Shown piece after piece: positions 42,776 to 53,417 of a DNA stretch of 64,000 bases. Both the position numbers and the translations under genes were made by a program. This DNA comes from Helicobacter canadensis MIT 98-5491. Lineage in GTDB: Bacteria; Campylobacterota; Campylobacteria; Campylobacterales; Helicobacteraceae. The stretch covers positions 562,950-626,949 of the forward strand of contig NZ_CM000776.2 in the NCBI RefSeq assembly GCF_000162575.1, read 5' to 3'. Positions within the stretch are counted from its first letter, which is position 1. Every line of letters starts with the position of its first letter. Below the pieces are notes generated by a model. That model was not told the DNA's origin. It worked only from the letters and a program-made list of their open reading frames with translations, and did no database searches.

Positions 42776-43354
42776 ATGGAATTTTTAGTAGAAAAAATTG
42801 GAATGAGTAGAACCGTTGCTAAACCAAGCATTCCTGTAACATTGTTAAAAGTTAAAACTGCAAAGGTTTGCGAAGTTTTAGATGGAGGTAAGGCACTTGT
42901 TGCTTATCATCAAGGAAAAACACTCAATAAAGCAATTGCAGGACAACAAAAGAAATATAATTTAGATAAAGAATTTAATAAATTTGCAACTATTGAAGTA
43001 GGCAATGCAGAAGTGGGTGATTTGGATTTAGCGATTTTAGAAAGCGCAAAAAGAGCAAAAGTATCTTTTAATACAAAAGGTCGAGGCTTTAGCGGTGTTA
43101 TGAAGCGATGGAATTTCCAAGGTGGTCCAGGTGCTCATGGTAGCCGATTCCACAGAGCTCCAGGTTCAATTGGGAATCGTGAGTGGCCAGGTCGTGTTCA
43201 GCCAGGTAAAAAAATGGCAGGGCATTATGGGAATGAAAAAGTTACCGTTCAAAATGAAATTATTTCATTTGATAAAGAAAACAATGTGCTTGTTTTAAAG
43301 GGTTCTGTTCCTGGATTTAATGGTGCATTTGGTAAGTTAAAGGTTGTAAAATGA
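42776..43354 (+). CDS. rplC: 50S ribosomal protein L3
   Basis: Early assembly protein near the peptidyl-transferase centre. The 192 aa have the family core [22 protein letters not shown] and [17 protein letters not shown]. The N-terminus ([14 protein letters not shown]) resembles the usual GxxxGMTxxF segment. It is followed by a four-base overlap into rplD. Confidence 0.97.
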   Translation: MEFLVEKIGMSRTVAKPSIPVTLLKVKTAKVCEVLDGGKALVAYHQGKTLNKAIAGQQKKYNLDKEFNKFATIEVGNAEVGDLDLAILESAKRAKVSFNTKGRGFSGVMKRWNFQGGPGAHGSRFHRAPGSIGNREWPGRVQPGKKMAGHYGNEKVTVQNEIISFDKENNVLVLKGSVPGFNGAFGKLKVVK

Positions 43355-43965
43355 GTAAGGCAATTATTTTAGATAATGGATTGAAGAAAAGTGGTGAATT
43401 GCAGTTACCTGAAAGTTATAAGGCAATCAATTCTCACAATCTTTATCTTTATATCAAATCTTTTTTAGCTTCAATGCGTGCTAACAATGCGATGGCAAAA
43501 ACACGCGGTAGAGTTAGCGGTGGTGGTAAAAAGCCTTGGATTCAAAAAGGTGGTGGTAGAGCAAGGGCAGGAAGTATTACTTCACCAGTATTTGTTGGTG
43601 GTGGTGTTTCTCATGGTCCTAGTAATAATAGAAACTACAATCTAAAAGTTAATAAAAAACAAAAAAAGCTTGCTTTACAATATGCATTGCAAGAAAAAGC
43701 AGATAATGGTAGTTTGTTTGTTGTGGATAAAATTCAAATTCCAAGTGGCAAAACAAAAGATGCTAATGCAATGTTTAAAACTTTGAATCAAAGAAATGTT
43801 TTGTTGGTTTCTGAAATGTTTGATGAGAAAACTTATTTAGCATTTAGAAATCTTAAAAATTGTTATTTGATTGATGGTGCTGAGCTTAATGCATATTTAG
43901 CGGCAACATTTAGATCTGTGGTGATTGAAAAAGCGCTTTTTGAAGCTATCACAAAAGAGGGTTAA
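43351..43965 (+). CDS. rplD: 50S ribosomal protein L4
   Basis: Lines the exit tunnel. The 204 aa keep [20 protein letters not shown], the extended loop, and [12 protein letters not shown]. In enterobacteria L4 represses the S10 operon through a leader hairpin; the short leader palindrome here is not obviously that element. Two bases separate it from rplW. Confidence 0.97.
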   Translation: MSKAIILDNGLKKSGELQLPESYKAINSHNLYLYIKSFLASMRANNAMAKTRGRVSGGGKKPWIQKGGGRARAGSITSPVFVGGGVSHGPSNNRNYNLKVNKKQKKLALQYALQEKADNGSLFVVDKIQIPSGKTKDANAMFKTLNQRNVLLVSEMFDEKTYLAFRNLKNCYLIDGAELNAYLAATFRSVVIEKALFEAITKEG

Positions 43966-43967
43966 AA

Positions 43968-44249
43968 ATGGCAAGTATTACAGATATTAAAGCAATTATG
44001 TATACAGAGAAATCTTTACAGCTTCAAGAGCAAAATGTCCTTGTGGTTCAGACTTCTCCAAAACTAAGTAAAACACAACTAAAAGAAGTGTTTAAAGAAT
44101 ATTTTGGTGTGACTCCACTTGCAATCAATTCTTTAAGACAAGAAGGAAAAGTAAAAAGATTCCGTGGTGTTATTGGTAAAAGAAGCGACTTCAAAAAGTT
44201 TTTTGTAAAACTTCCAGAAGGTGCAAAAATTGAATCATTGGCAGTTTAA
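43968..44249 (+). CDS. rplW: 50S ribosomal protein L23
   Basis: Docking site for trigger factor and SRP at the tunnel exit. The 93 aa start with [20 protein letters not shown], where most L23 read xIxxPxxTEKS, and contain [16 protein letters not shown] and [18 protein letters not shown]. Length and order fit the family. Confidence 0.96.
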   Translation: MASITDIKAIMYTEKSLQLQEQNVLVVQTSPKLSKTQLKEVFKEYFGVTPLAINSLRQEGKVKRFRGVIGKRSDFKKFFVKLPEGAKIESLAV

Positions 44250-44259
44250 GGAGTAAAAC

Positions 44260-45087
44260 ATGGCAATTAAAACTTACAAACCATACACTCCAAGTAGAAG
44301 ATTTATGAGCAATTTAAGCTCAGAAAACATTACAGCAAAAGCTAGTGTAAGAAAACTATTGGTTAAACTTCCTGTTCATGCAGGACGAAACAATAATGGT
44401 AGAATCACTAGCCGACATAAAGAAGGTGGTGCTAAAAAGCTTTATCGTATCATTGATTTTAAACGCAATAAATTTAATATTGAAGGTAAAGTAAGCACTA
44501 TTGAATATGATCCATACAGAAATTGTAGAATCGCACTTGTAACTTATAAAGATGGTGATAAGAGATATATCATTCAACCAAGTGGTTTAAAAGTAGGGGA
44601 TACTATTATTTCTGCAGAAGGTGGTTTAGATATTCGTTTAGGCTATGCAATGAAGCTTAAAAACATTCCTATTGGAACAGTGGTGCATAATATTGAAATG
44701 TATCCAGGTCGTGGTGGGCAGCTTGCAAGAAGTGCAGGTGCTAGTGCGCAACTTATGGGAAGAGAAGGTAAATATTCTATCGTTAGAATGCCAAGTGGTG
44801 AAATGCGATATATTTTAGGTGAATGTATGGCAACTATTGGGGTAGTTGGGAATGAAGATTTTGCAAACATCAATATTGGTAAAGCAGGTCGAAGCAGACA
44901 TCTAGGTATCCGCCCACAAACAAGAGGTAGTGCGATGAACCCAGTAGATCACCCACATGGTGGTGGTGAAGGTAAAACAGGCTCAAGCGGACATCCTGTG
45001 TCTCCATGGGGTATGCCAGCAAAAGGTTATAAAACAAGAAGAAAGAAAGCAAGCGATAAGCTTATTATTTCAAGAAGAAAAAAATAA
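44260..45087 (+). CDS. rplB: 50S ribosomal protein L2
   Basis: Required for subunit joining and peptidyl transfer. The 275 aa contain [24 protein letters not shown] and the catalytic-region [20 protein letters not shown] with the conserved histidines. It ends in a basic tail. Confidence 0.98.
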   Translation: MAIKTYKPYTPSRRFMSNLSSENITAKASVRKLLVKLPVHAGRNNNGRITSRHKEGGAKKLYRIIDFKRNKFNIEGKVSTIEYDPYRNCRIALVTYKDGDKRYIIQPSGLKVGDTIISAEGGLDIRLGYAMKLKNIPIGTVVHNIEMYPGRGGQLARSAGASAQLMGREGKYSIVRMPSGEMRYILGECMATIGVVGNEDFANINIGKAGRSRHLGIRPQTRGSAMNPVDHPHGGGEGKTGSSGHPVSPWGMPAKGYKTRRKKASDKLIISRRKK

Positions 45088-45096
45088 GGAAAATAA

Positions 45097-45378
45097 ATGG
45101 CTAGATCGATAAAAAAAGGTCCTTTTGTTGATGAGCATTTGATGAAAAAAGTGCTTAAGGCAAAAGAAGCAAAAGATAACAAACCTATTAAAACATGGTC
45201 TCGCAGAAGCACCATCATTCCAGAAATGATTGGATTTACTTTTAATGTTCATAATGGTAGAGCTTTCGTTCCTGTTTATGTAACAGAAAACCATGTTGGT
45301 TATAAGTTGGGTGAATTTGCACCTACAAGAACCTTTAAAGGACACAAAGGTAGTGTCCAAAAGAAAATCGGCAAATAA
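45097..45378 (+). CDS. rpsS: 30S ribosomal protein S19
   Basis: Contacts S13 and 16S rRNA in the head. The 93 aa have the pattern [33 protein letters not shown], and [31 protein letters not shown]. It has AAGGAAAA before the ATG. Confidence 0.98.
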   Translation: MARSIKKGPFVDEHLMKKVLKAKEAKDNKPIKTWSRRSTIIPEMIGFTFNVHNGRAFVPVYVTENHVGYKLGEFAPTRTFKGHKGSVQKKIGK

Positions 45379-45388
45379 GGGGAGAGAG

Positions 45389-45718
45389 ATGAGTAAAGCA
45401 TTATTACGATATATCCGCCTTTCACCTACAAAAGCAAGATTGATTGCACGAGAGGTTCAAGGAATGAATGCTGAATTAGCAATTGCTTCTTTGGAATTTA
45501 TGCCAAATAAAGCAGCAAAAATTATTTCTAAAGTAATTGCATCAGCGGTTGCAAATGGGGGTTATGAAGCAGAGAATGTTGTTGTTTCATCTTGTAGAGT
45601 TGATGCAGGTCCTGTGCTTAGACGATTTACACCTAGAGCAAGAGGTCGAGCAACTCCAGTAAGAAAACCTACTTCACATATTTTCGTAGAAGTAGCACAA
45701 AAAAGTAAGGATAAGTAA
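45389..45718 (+). CDS. rplV: 50S ribosomal protein L22
   Basis: The long beta hairpin lines the exit tunnel. The start is ATG 45389 after GGGGAGAGAG, giving 109 aa ([25 protein letters not shown]). An upstream in-frame start at 45293 lies inside rpsS and is rejected. The C-terminal hairpin [21 protein letters not shown] is intact. It shares one base with the start of rpsC (TAATG). Confidence 0.97.
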   Translation: MSKALLRYIRLSPTKARLIAREVQGMNAELAIASLEFMPNKAAKIISKVIASAVANGGYEAENVVVSSCRVDAGPVLRRFTPRARGRATPVRKPTSHIFVEVAQKSKDK

Positions 45719-46425
45719 TGGGTCAAAAAGTTAATCCTATTGGTCTAAGACTTGGTATAAATAGAAATTGGGAATCAAGATGGTTTCCTTCATTTGCAAC
45801 AGCACCACAAAATGTTGCAGAGGATTATAAAATTAGAAAATTCCTCAAAAAAGAACTTTATTATGCAGGGGTAAGCGATATTTTAATTGAGAGAACTGCA
45901 AGAAAAGTGCGTGTAACCGTGGTAGCAGCAAGACCGGGAATTATCATTGGTAAAAAAGGTGCTGATGTTGAAAAATTAAAAGAATCACTTAATAAAATTG
46001 TTAATAAAGATATTTTCCTAAACATTAAAGAAGTGAAAAAACCACAAAGTAACGCTCAATTAGCTGCTGAAAGTGTTGCAACACAACTTGAAAGACGCGT
46101 AGCATTCCGCCGTGCGATGAAAAAAGTGATGCAAGGTGCGATGAAATCTGGAGCCAAAGGAATCAAAGTTAAAGTTTCTGGTCGTTTAGCAGGTGCTGAA
46201 ATGGCAAGAACAGAATGGTATATGGAAGGAAGAATTCCACTTCATACGCTAAGAGCTAAAATTGATTATGGTTTTGCAGAAGCTTTAACAACTTATGGAA
46301 ATATTGGTGTTAAGGTTTGGATTTTTAAAGGAGAAGTTCTTCAAAAAGGGATTCAAGCTGAAAAGCCACAAGAAGAGGGCGAAGCAAAAGCAACTCGTCC
46401 AACTAGAAAGAGAAGGGGGCAATAA
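45718..46425 (+). CDS. rpsC: 30S ribosomal protein S3
   Basis: Forms the mRNA entry site and part of the helicase with S4 and S5. The 235 aa hold the start [20 protein letters not shown], the KH-domain [14 protein letters not shown], and the C-terminal half ([31 protein letters not shown]). The basic Arg/Lys tail ([10 protein letters not shown]) is typical for epsilonproteobacteria. Confidence 0.98.
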   Translation: MGQKVNPIGLRLGINRNWESRWFPSFATAPQNVAEDYKIRKFLKKELYYAGVSDILIERTARKVRVTVVAARPGIIIGKKGADVEKLKESLNKIVNKDIFLNIKEVKKPQSNAQLAAESVATQLERRVAFRRAMKKVMQGAMKSGAKGIKVKVSGRLAGAEMARTEWYMEGRIPLHTLRAKIDYGFAEALTTYGNIGVKVWIFKGEVLQKGIQAEKPQEEGEAKATRPTRKRRGQ

Positions 46426-46427
46426 CT

Positions 46428-46853
46428 ATGCTAATGCCAAAGAAAACAAAATACAGAAAGCAAATGAAAGGTCGCAATAGAGGAAAAGCATTCCGTGGCA
46501 CTTCCTTAGCTTTTGGAGAATTTGGAATTAAGGCTATTGAACATGGTAGAATTGATTCAAGACAAATTGAAGCAGCGCGTATTGCAATGACTCGTGCGAC
46601 AAAGAGAACAGGTATGGTATGGATTAGGGTGTTCCCTGATAAACCATTAACTGCAAAACCTCTTGAAACTCGTATGGGTAAAGGTAAGGGTGCTGTTGAT
46701 AAATGGGTTATGAATATTAAGCCTGGTAGAATTATTTATGAAATGGGCAGTGTTGATGAAACTTTGGCAAGAAGCGCCTTAGCATTAGCACAAAGCAAAC
46801 TCCCTTTTAAAACAAAAATTGTAACAAGAGAGGGCGAGAATGAAATATACTGA
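46428..46853 (+). CDS. rplP: 50S ribosomal protein L16
   Basis: Contacts the A-site tRNA. The 141 aa start [19 protein letters not shown]. The [23 protein letters not shown] segment and KAVDKWV-like [16 protein letters not shown] fit. It overlaps rpmC by 14 bases. Confidence 0.97.
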   Translation: MLMPKKTKYRKQMKGRNRGKAFRGTSLAFGEFGIKAIEHGRIDSRQIEAARIAMTRATKRTGMVWIRVFPDKPLTAKPLETRMGKGKGAVDKWVMNIKPGRIIYEMGSVDETLARSALALAQSKLPFKTKIVTREGENEIY

Positions 46854-47034
46854 AATTAATGAGAAAAGTATTCAAGAATTGCAAGAGCTTCTAAAAGAAA
46901 AAGAAACTTCTTTGTTTGAACTTAATTTAAAACTTAGAACTATGCAACAAACAAATACAAGTGAGCTTAAAGCAACAAGAAAAGATATTGCAAGAATCAA
47001 AACTGCGATGAATGCAAAAAGGAGGGCTGAATAA
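46840..47034 (+). CDS. rpmC: 50S ribosomal protein L29
   Basis: Two-helix protein near the tunnel exit. The 64 aa read as the L29 pattern ([21 protein letters not shown], then [12 protein letters not shown]). It overlaps rplP by 14 bases and rpsQ by one. Confidence 0.94.
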   Translation: MKYTEINEKSIQELQELLKEKETSLFELNLKLRTMQQTNTSELKATRKDIARIKTAMNAKRRAE

Positions 47035-47300
47035 TGAGCAGTGTTCAACCACATAAGAGAATTATCTCTGGAAAAGTTGTAACAAAAGCTGGAGATAAAA
47101 GTGCAACGATTTTAGTTGAAAGACGTGTTATCCACCCAAAATATAGAAAAATTGTAAAGAGATTTAAACGCTATATCGTGCATGATGAAAACAATAGCGT
47201 GAAAGTAGGAGATGTAATTGAGGCGATTGAATGTAAGCCAATTTCTAAAAGAAAAGCTTTTACACTCCACAAAGTAGTATCTGTGGGAGTTGAATTATGA
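47034..47300 (+). CDS. rpsQ: 30S ribosomal protein S17
   Basis: The 88 aa OB-fold protein binds 16S rRNA early. It contains [60 protein letters not shown], the family blocks. It overlaps rplN by four bases. Confidence 0.97.
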   Translation: MSSVQPHKRIISGKVVTKAGDKSATILVERRVIHPKYRKIVKRFKRYIVHDENNSVKVGDVIEAIECKPISKRKAFTLHKVVSVGVEL

Positions 47301-47665
47301 TTCAAAGTTTTACAAGATTGAATGTCGCTGATAATAGTGGTGCAAAAGAGATAATGTGCATTAAGGTATTAGGTGGCAGCAAAAGACGATATGCCACGGT
47401 TGGTGATGTGATTGTTGCTTCAGTTAAAAAAGCTCTTCCTAGTGGAAAAGTAAAAAAAGGACAAGTTGTCAAAGCAGTAGTGGTAAGAACTAAGAAAGAA
47501 ATTCACCGCGAAGATGGTGCGCTAATTCGTTTTGATGACAATGCAGCTGTCATTTTAGATAGCAAAAGAGAGCCTATTGGAACGCGTATTTTTGGACCTG
47601 TTGGCAGAGAAATTCGTTATGCCAATTTTATGAAAATTGTTTCATTGGCGCCGGAGGTATTATAA
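47297..47665 (+). CDS. rplN: 50S ribosomal protein L14
   Basis: Intersubunit bridge protein. The 122 aa carry [52 protein letters not shown] and [13 protein letters not shown]. It shares its last base with the rplX start. Confidence 0.98.
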   Translation: MIQSFTRLNVADNSGAKEIMCIKVLGGSKRRYATVGDVIVASVKKALPSGKVKKGQVVKAVVVRTKKEIHREDGALIRFDDNAAVILDSKREPIGTRIFGPVGREIRYANFMKIVSLAPEVL

Positions 47666-47895
47666 TGGCTAAGTTTAAAATCAAAAAAGGCGATATGGTA
47701 GAAATTATCACAGGTGATGATAAAGGTAAAAAAGCTAAAATTTTACGCGTAATTCCTAAGTCTTCACAAGTGGTGGTAGAGGGTTGTAAATTGGCTAAAA
47801 AAGCGGTAAAACCAACAGACAAGAATCCAAAGGGTGGCTTTATTGAGAAAGAAATGCCTATTCATATTTCAAATGTTAAAAAAGCGGAGGATTAA
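47665..47895 (+). CDS. rplX: 50S ribosomal protein L24
   Basis: Assembly initiator of the large subunit. The 76 aa have the KOW motif ([24 protein letters not shown]) and [18 protein letters not shown]. It is on the short side of the family but has both ends. Confidence 0.95.
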   Translation: MAKFKIKKGDMVEIITGDDKGKKAKILRVIPKSSQVVVEGCKLAKKAVKPTDKNPKGGFIEKEMPIHISNVKKAED

Positions 47896-47898
47896 TCT

Positions 47899-48453
47899 AT
47901 GTATCAATTAAAAACCGCCTATAAAAATGAAATTAAGTCAAAATTAGCAGAAGAATTGGGAATTAAAAATCCTATGCTTTTGCCAAAGCTTGAAAAAATT
48001 GTTATTAGCGTGGGTGCTGGTATGCACGCAAAAGATACCAAAATCATGCAAAATATTGCAGATACAATCTCTTTAATTGCTGGACAAAAAGCAGTCATTA
48101 CAAGTGCAAAAAAATCTGTTGCTGGATTTAAAATGCGTGAGGGAATGCCAATGGGAGCTAAGGTAACTTTAAGAGGGAATCAAATGTATAACTTCTTAGA
48201 GAAACTTATCGTAATTGCACTTCCTAGAGTAAAAGACTTCAGAGGGATTCCGCGTAATGGGTTTGATGGAAGAGGAAATTATAGCTTTGGTGTGAATGAG
48301 CAATTGATTTTCCCTGAAGTTGTATATGATGATATTATGGTAAGCCATGGTATGAATATCACTTTTGTTACTTCAGCAAAAAATGATAAAGATGCCTTGA
48401 AACTTCTAGAACTCTTTGGCTTACCTTTTGCAAAAGGAAGAATAAATGGCTAA
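47899..48453 (+). CDS. rplE: 50S ribosomal protein L5
   Basis: Binds 5S rRNA and the P-site tRNA. The 184 aa contain [37 protein letters not shown], and the end [20 protein letters not shown] fits too. It overlaps rpsN by eight bases. Confidence 0.97.
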   Translation: MYQLKTAYKNEIKSKLAEELGIKNPMLLPKLEKIVISVGAGMHAKDTKIMQNIADTISLIAGQKAVITSAKKSVAGFKMREGMPMGAKVTLRGNQMYNFLEKLIVIALPRVKDFRGIPRNGFDGRGNYSFGVNEQLIFPEVVYDDIMVSHGMNITFVTSAKNDKDALKLLELFGLPFAKGRING

Positions 48454-48631
48454 GAAATCTATGATCGCAAAGGCTAATAGAAAGCCTAAATTTAAAGTAA
48501 GAGCTTACACAAGATGTTCAATTTGTGGAAGACCACATTCTGTTTATAGGGATTTTGGTATTTGCCGTGTTTGCCTTCGTAAGATGGGAAATGAAGGCTT
48601 GATTCCAGGACTTAGAAAAGCAAGTTGGTAA
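48446..48631 (+). CDS. rpsN: 30S ribosomal protein S14, zinc-binding type
   Basis: The 61 aa short type (S14p/S29e) has four cysteines in two CxxC pairs ([20 protein letters not shown]), so it binds zinc and is the C+ form rather than the long, zinc-free form. FxVRAYTRCxxCGRPxS is typical. In some bacteria the two types swap with zinc supply; only the C+ copy is seen here. Confidence 0.96.
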   Translation: MAKKSMIAKANRKPKFKVRAYTRCSICGRPHSVYRDFGICRVCLRKMGNEGLIPGLRKASW

Positions 48632-48640
48632 GGGGATAAA

Positions 48641-49036
48641 ATGGTAAATGATATTATTGCAGATTCACTAACAAGAATCAGAAATGCAAGTATGAGAAGA
48701 TTAGATACAACAACTTTATATTATGCAAAAATTGTTGTTTCTATTTTGGAAGTATTTCAAGCAAAAGGATTTATTGAGGGCTATAAAGTCATTGAAAAAG
48801 ACAAAAAACAATCTATTAATGTTGTTTTGAAATATGATGAAAAAGGTCATTCAGTTATCAATGAAATCACTCGAATCTCTAAACCTGGAAGACGCGTTTA
48901 TAAAGCTAGAAATGAATTGAAGCGTTTTAAAAATGGTTATGGAACTATTGTTGTAAGCACAAGTAAGGGCGTGATTGCCAATGATGATGCTTATAAATCA
49001 AATGTGGGCGGAGAAGCCCTTTGCAGTATTTGGTAG
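48641..49036 (+). CDS. rpsH: 30S ribosomal protein S8
   Basis: Central 16S rRNA binder. The 131 aa contain [50 protein letters not shown], and EALCSIW at the C-terminus. In E. coli S8 represses the spc segment; no such site is visible here. Confidence 0.97.
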   Translation: MVNDIIADSLTRIRNASMRRLDTTTLYYAKIVVSILEVFQAKGFIEGYKVIEKDKKQSINVVLKYDEKGHSVINEITRISKPGRRVYKARNELKRFKNGYGTIVVSTSKGVIANDDAYKSNVGGEALCSIW

Positions 49037-49045
49037 GAGTATGTA

Positions 49046-49582
49046 ATGTCAAGAGTTGGTAAAAAACCTATTAGCATTCCAAGTAGTGTTCAAGTTAGCA
49101 TTGAAGGAAGCAAAATAGTTTTTAAGGGTGGCAAGATCACAAAAGAATTGGAAACTTATGGTCGCGTTGGAATTGAATTTAAAGATAATGAATTAAGTTT
49201 CTCTCTTGCTGGAAGTGATGCACAATCAAGAGCTTATTGGGGGACTTATAGAGCTTTAGCCAATAATATTGTTGTAGGCTTAACAGAAGGTTTCACAAAG
49301 CAATTAGAAATTAATGGTGTGGGTTATAAGGCAGCAGTTAAAGGTAAAGTTTTAGAGCTTGCACTTGGATTTTCTCATCCTATTAACTATGACATTCCAG
49401 AAGGTATTGAAATTTCAGTGGATAAAAATCTTGTCATCATTAAAGGTGCTGATAAACAACAAGTAGGACAAATTGCTGCAGAAATTAGAGAGTTTAGACC
49501 GCCAGAACCTTATAAAGGTAAAGGTGTGAAATATGTTGATGAGCGTATTATCCGCAAAGCTGGTAAAACTTCTAAAAAATAA
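49046..49582 (+). CDS. rplF: 50S ribosomal protein L6
   Basis: The 178 aa protein near the factor-binding site starts [17 protein letters not shown]. [19 protein letters not shown] (here [18 protein letters not shown]) and the end [21 protein letters not shown] are typical. Confidence 0.98.
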   Translation: MSRVGKKPISIPSSVQVSIEGSKIVFKGGKITKELETYGRVGIEFKDNELSFSLAGSDAQSRAYWGTYRALANNIVVGLTEGFTKQLEINGVGYKAAVKGKVLELALGFSHPINYDIPEGIEISVDKNLVIIKGADKQQVGQIAAEIREFRPPEPYKGKGVKYVDERIIRKAGKTSKK

Positions 49583-49592
49583 GGATTGAGCA

Positions 49593-49949
49593 ATGACAGA
49601 CAAAATTATTAGAAAAAAAAGAAGTTTAAGAATCAAAAGAAAGCTGAGAATTCGTGCAAGAATCTTTGGGGATTCAACAACTCCAAGATTAAGCATTTTT
49701 CGCTCTAATAGATATTTCTATGCACAAGTGATTGATGATGTAAAAGGTGTTACATTAGCAAGTGTTGATGGTAAGAAAATGGGGCTAAAAAATAATAAAG
49801 AAGATGTGAAAAAGATCGCTTCTAATTTGGCAGAATCTCTTAAAAAAGCTAATATCTCTCAAGTAATCTTTGATAGAAATGGATATTTATATCATGGTGT
49901 TGTTGCAAGTTTTGCTGATTCTCTACGCGAGAATGGAATTAGTTTATAG
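49593..49949 (+). CDS. rplR: 50S ribosomal protein L18
   Basis: Binds 5S rRNA. The 118 aa have [39 protein letters not shown] and [19 protein letters not shown]. Confidence 0.97.
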   Translation: MTDKIIRKKRSLRIKRKLRIRARIFGDSTTPRLSIFRSNRYFYAQVIDDVKGVTLASVDGKKMGLKNNKEDVKKIASNLAESLKKANISQVIFDRNGYLYHGVVASFADSLRENGISL

Positions 49950-49957
49950 GGGATAAT

Positions 49958-50398
49958 ATGGAAATCAATAGAGAAGATTTTAAAGAGGTTGTTGTAAATA
50001 TTGGTCGTGTAACAAAAGTTGTTAAAGGTGGGCGTCGATTTCGCTTTAATGCTTTAGTTGTTGTTGGTAATAAAGAAGGTTTAGTTGGATTTGGATTAGG
50101 GAAAGCAAAAGAGGTCCCTGATGCTGTTAAAAAAGCCATTGATGATGCATTTAAAAATATTGTGAAAGTTAATATTAAAGGCACAACAATTGCGCATGAT
50201 GTTCAACAAAAGTATAATTCAAGCATTATCTTGCTAAAACCTGCTAGCGAGGGAACTGGAGTAATTGCTGGTGGTTCTGTGCGTCCTGTATTAGAGATGG
50301 CAGGTATTAAGGATATATTGACTAAATCACTTGGTTCTAATAATCCTTACAATGTAGTAAGAGCTACAATCGATGCACTTTCTAAAGTAAAGGCATAA
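49958..50398 (+). CDS. rpsE: 30S ribosomal protein S5
   Basis: Fidelity protein at the decoding site. The 146 aa contain [45 protein letters not shown] and the end [14 protein letters not shown]. It is shorter at the N-terminus than E. coli S5. Confidence 0.97.
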   Translation: MEINREDFKEVVVNIGRVTKVVKGGRRFRFNALVVVGNKEGLVGFGLGKAKEVPDAVKKAIDDAFKNIVKVNIKGTTIAHDVQQKYNSSIILLKPASEGTGVIAGGSVRPVLEMAGIKDILTKSLGSNNPYNVVRATIDALSKVKA

Positions 50399-50407
50399 GG
50401 AGAATTT

Positions 50408-50809
50408 ATGGCATTAGAAAATTTAGCACCTGCAAAAGGTAGTGTAAAAAAAATCAAAAGAGTAGGACGCGGTCAAGGTAGCGGTATGGGTAAAACCTCT
50501 ACAAGAGGTGGTAAAGGACAAACTGCTAGGACGGGTTCTAAACAAAAAAGAGGTTTTGAAGGTGGGCAACAACCATTACAAAGACGATTGCCCAAAGTAG
50601 GTTTTACAAGTAGAGTGATTAAACCCTATGTTATTAATGTAGAATTAATTAAAGCAATCGCTACATTAGAAGAAATTACTTTTGAAAGTATTAAGAGTAT
50701 ACATAAATTCCCTACTTATACAACTAAAATTAAGTTAATTGGTGCAAGTGCAAGAAATCTTGCGGCAAAAATTAAAGACGAAAGAATTACGACAAGCGGA
50801 CAAAAATAA
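50408..50809 (+). CDS. rplO: 50S ribosomal protein L15
   Basis: Late assembly protein. The 133 aa start [44 protein letters not shown] is present. It shares one base with the secY start. Confidence 0.96.
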   Translation: MALENLAPAKGSVKKIKRVGRGQGSGMGKTSTRGGKGQTARTGSKQKRGFEGGQQPLQRRLPKVGFTSRVIKPYVINVELIKAIATLEEITFESIKSIHKFPTYTTKIKLIGASARNLAAKIKDERITTSGQK

Positions 50810-52068
50810 TGAGTAAAACAATTGTCAATAAGATTCTAATTACACTAGGCTTTCTTTTAGCCTATCGTGTATTGGCGTATGTTCCAGTTCCTGGAGTAGA
50901 TACAAGTGTCATTAAGACTTTCTTTGATAATAACGCTTCCAATGCTTTGGGCTTGTTTAATATGTTTAGCGGAAATGCGGTTGAACGCCTTAGTATCATT
51001 TCTCTAGGTATTATGCCCTACATTACTGCTTCTATTATTATGGAGCTTTTAGCAGCTACTTTCCCAAATTTAGGCAAGATGAAAAAAGAGCGTGATGGTA
51101 TGCAAAAATATATGCAAATTATCCGTTATACCACAGTGGTAATTACTTTGATTCAAGCTATTGGTGTTTCTATTGGGTTAAAGAGTTTGGGCACAGGTGC
51201 TAATGGTGCAATTATGATAGATATGAATGTCTTTATTGCGATTTCTGCATTTTCTATGCTTTGTGGAACAATGTTGCTTATGTGGATTGGTGAGCAAATC
51301 ACACAAAGAGGTATTGGAAATGGTATTAGTTTAATTATTTTTAGTGGGATTGTATCAGGGATTCCAAGTGCGATTGCGGGAACATTCAATTTGGTTAATA
51401 CCAATCAAATTAGTTGGTTAGTGTTACTCTTTATTATGGCAATTATTATTATCACTGTAGGATGCATCATTTTTGTTGAGCTTGGAGAGAGGAGAATCCC
51501 TATTTCATATTCTCGTAAAGTTGTTATGCAAAATCAAGATAAGAGAATTATGAATTATATTCCTATTAAAATGAATTTAAGTGGAGTGATCCCACCTATT
51601 TTTGCTTCAGCTATTTTAATGTTTCCAAGCACGATTCTGCAGTCTTCTTCTAACACTATTATTATGCAAATTGCAGATTATTTGAATCCTAATGGTTATC
51701 TCTATAATGTCTTAATGTTTTTGTTTGTTATCTTTTTTGCTTATTTTTATGCTTCAATTGTGTTTAATCCAAAAGATATTTCTGAAAACTTGAAACGACA
51801 GGGTGGATTCATACCAGGTATTCGTCCTGGAGAAGGGACAGCAAATTTCTTAACAGAAGTGGCAAATAGACTAACGCTTTGGGGTGCTTTATATCTTGCA
51901 TTGATTGCAACATTACCTTGGGTCTTGGTTAAGGCTTCAGGGGTTCCTTTTTATTTTGGAGGGACAGCGGTTTTAATTGTCGTGCAAGTAGCAGTTGATA
52001 CAATGAGAAAAATTGAAGCACAAATTTATATGAATAAATATAAAACATTAAGTGCAGTGGGTCTATAA
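50809..52068 (+). CDS. secY: Protein translocase channel subunit SecY
   Basis: Core of the SecYEG channel. The 419 aa form ten membrane helices. Signatures are YRVLAYVPVPGVDTSVI, ALGLFNMFSGNAVERLSIISLGIMPYITASIIMELL, and IVFNPKDISENLKRQGGFIPGIRPGEGTANFL. Its location after rplO is the standard spc order. It uses the same mRNA as the r-proteins; map starts one base later. Confidence 0.98.
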   Translation: MSKTIVNKILITLGFLLAYRVLAYVPVPGVDTSVIKTFFDNNASNALGLFNMFSGNAVERLSIISLGIMPYITASIIMELLAATFPNLGKMKKERDGMQKYMQIIRYTTVVITLIQAIGVSIGLKSLGTGANGAIMIDMNVFIAISAFSMLCGTMLLMWIGEQITQRGIGNGISLIIFSGIVSGIPSAIAGTFNLVNTNQISWLVLLFIMAIIIITVGCIIFVELGERRIPISYSRKVVMQNQDKRIMNYIPIKMNLSGVIPPIFASAILMFPSTILQSSSNTIIMQIADYLNPNGYLYNVLMFLFVIFFAYFYASIVFNPKDISENLKRQGGFIPGIRPGEGTANFLTEVANRLTLWGALYLALIATLPWVLVKASGVPFYFGGTAVLIVVQVAVDTMRKIEAQIYMNKYKTLSAVGL

Positions 52069-52827
52069 ATGTCAATTGCAATTCGAAAACCATCGGAGAT
52101 AGAATCTCTCCGAAAGGCTAATAAAATCGTTGCTAAAACGCTTAATTATCTAAAAGCAAATGTTAAGCCAGGGATTACACTAAAAGAATTAGATACAATG
52201 GGTGAAGATTTTATCCGCTCAAATGGAGGGATTCCTGCCTTTAAAGGTCTTTATGGTTTTAGTGGTTCAGTGTGTATATCAGTTAATGAAGTAATTATTC
52301 ATGGAATTCCCACAGATTATGCATTAAAAGAAGGTGATATTGTTGGGCTTGATTTGGGAGTTAATCTTGATGGTTGGTATGGAGATAGTGCAATTACTTG
52401 TGGGGTGGGTAATATCTCACAAGAAAATCAAAGATTAATAGCTTGTGCTAAAGATGCACTTTATTTTGCGATTGACCAAATCAAAGTGGGTATGCACTTC
52501 AAAGAATTAAGCCATTTGATTGAGCAATTTATTTTGGATTATGGTTATGTGCCTTTAAGAGGATTTTGTGGGCATGGGATTGGTAAAAAGCCTCACGAAG
52601 AACCAGAGATTCCAAATTATCTAGAAGGAAATAATCCTAAGCAAGGTTATAAAATTAAAGAAGGAATGGTTTTTTGCATTGAACCAATGATTTGTCAAAA
52701 AAGTGGGGAGCCTAAAATACTTAAAGATGATTGGAGTGTGGTATCAACTGATGGATTAAATGGAAGTCATTATGAACATACTATAGCCATTATTAAAGGC
52801 AAAGCTGAAATTTTATCAAAGGAATAA
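52069..52827 (+). CDS. map: Methionine aminopeptidase type I
   Basis: Removes N-terminal methionine. The 252 aa pita-bread enzyme carries the substrate His in VNEVIIHGIP, the metal Asp in LDLGVNLDGWYGDS, GHGIGKKPHEEPEIPN, and the metal Glu in CIEPMI and GSHYEHT. No membrane or extra domain. It starts directly after secY. Confidence 0.97.
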   Translation: MSIAIRKPSEIESLRKANKIVAKTLNYLKANVKPGITLKELDTMGEDFIRSNGGIPAFKGLYGFSGSVCISVNEVIIHGIPTDYALKEGDIVGLDLGVNLDGWYGDSAITCGVGNISQENQRLIACAKDALYFAIDQIKVGMHFKELSHLIEQFILDYGYVPLRGFCGHGIGKKPHEEPEIPNYLEGNNPKQGYKIKEGMVFCIEPMICQKSGEPKILKDDWSVVSTDGLNGSHYEHTIAIIKGKAEILSKE

Positions 52828-52836
52828 GGAAACAGA

Positions 52837-53055
52837 ATGGCAAAAGATGATGTGATTGAGATTGATGGAATAGTCAAAGAAGCACTGCCTAATGCTACTT
52901 TTCGTGTGGAATTAGAAAATGGACATGTGATTTTGTGTCATATTGCAGGTAGGATGCGTATGAATTATATTAAGATTTTGCAAGGCGATAAAGTGAAAAT
53001 TGAACTTACTCCCTATAGTTTAGATAAAGGGAGAATTACTTTTAGGTATAAGTAG
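52837..53055 (+). CDS. infA: Translation initiation factor IF-1
   Basis: The 72 aa OB-fold protein blocks the A site during initiation. It reads [51 protein letters not shown], the family pattern, and ends in [10 protein letters not shown] 236-base gap follows before rpmJ. Confidence 0.97.
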   Translation: MAKDDVIEIDGIVKEALPNATFRVELENGHVILCHIAGRMRMNYIKILQGDKVKIELTPYSLDKGRITFRYK

Positions 53056-53074
53056 TTTTTAATAAGTATTAGAA

Positions 53075-53080
53075 TATAAT
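53075..53080 (+). promoter_or_regulatory. Predicted internal promoter before rpmJ (alpha segment)
   Basis: TATAAT in AGAATATAATACG right after infA. It would start a transcript at about 53087 with a leader of about 200 nt, so the rpmJ-rplQ genes may be driven partly on their own. Confidence 0.55.
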
Positions 53081-53086
53081 ACGCCC

Positions 53087-53291
53087 TTTATTGTAAAAAT
53101 TTCATAGTCGTTTGGGTGATGAATAAGCCTTTGGAGGACTATAAACTCAATGTCTAATAATTTTTATTAGAAAGTAGTAGATTTTTTCTTACTTACGATT
53201 CAAAGTGATAATTTTAAGATTTTAGATCTTAAAAGTGTTAAAAATATTTGATGGTTTATAAAAAACATCAAAGTAAAGTTAGGAGTAAGCT
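53087..53291 (+). promoter_or_regulatory. Leader region upstream of rpmJ-rpsM-rpsK-rpsD-rpoA
   Basis: Non-coding by r-protein standards. It contains two overlapping mini frames: 53119-53157 (12 codons plus stop) and 53150-53170 (6 codons plus stop, 12 bases after GGAGG). S4, encoded within this segment, represses the alpha operon of E. coli through a pseudoknot leader; this leader is a candidate for a similar role, without sequence proof. Confidence 0.4.
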
Positions 53292-53405
53292 ATGAAAGTC
53301 AGACCTTCTGTGAAGAAAATGTGTGACAAATGCAAGGTTATTAAGAGAAAAGGCGTGATTCGAGTGATTTGCGAGAATCCAAAACATAAACAAAGACAAG
53401 GATAA
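53292..53405 (+). CDS. rpmJ: 50S ribosomal protein L36
   Basis: A 37 aa protein. It reads [20 protein letters not shown] then [17 protein letters not shown], the L36 pattern with the zinc ligands Cys, Cys, Cys, His intact. An AGGAG ribosome site precedes it by seven bases, and 12 bases separate it from rpsM. Confidence 0.97.
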   Translation: MKVRPSVKKMCDKCKVIKRKGVIRVICENPKHKQRQG

Positions 53406-53417
53406 AAAGGAAAAATA

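Noticed and set aside
45293..45388. A longer L22 start inside rpsS
   Set aside because: L22 begins near [17 protein letters not shown]; the ATG at 45389 has a GGGGAGAGAG site.
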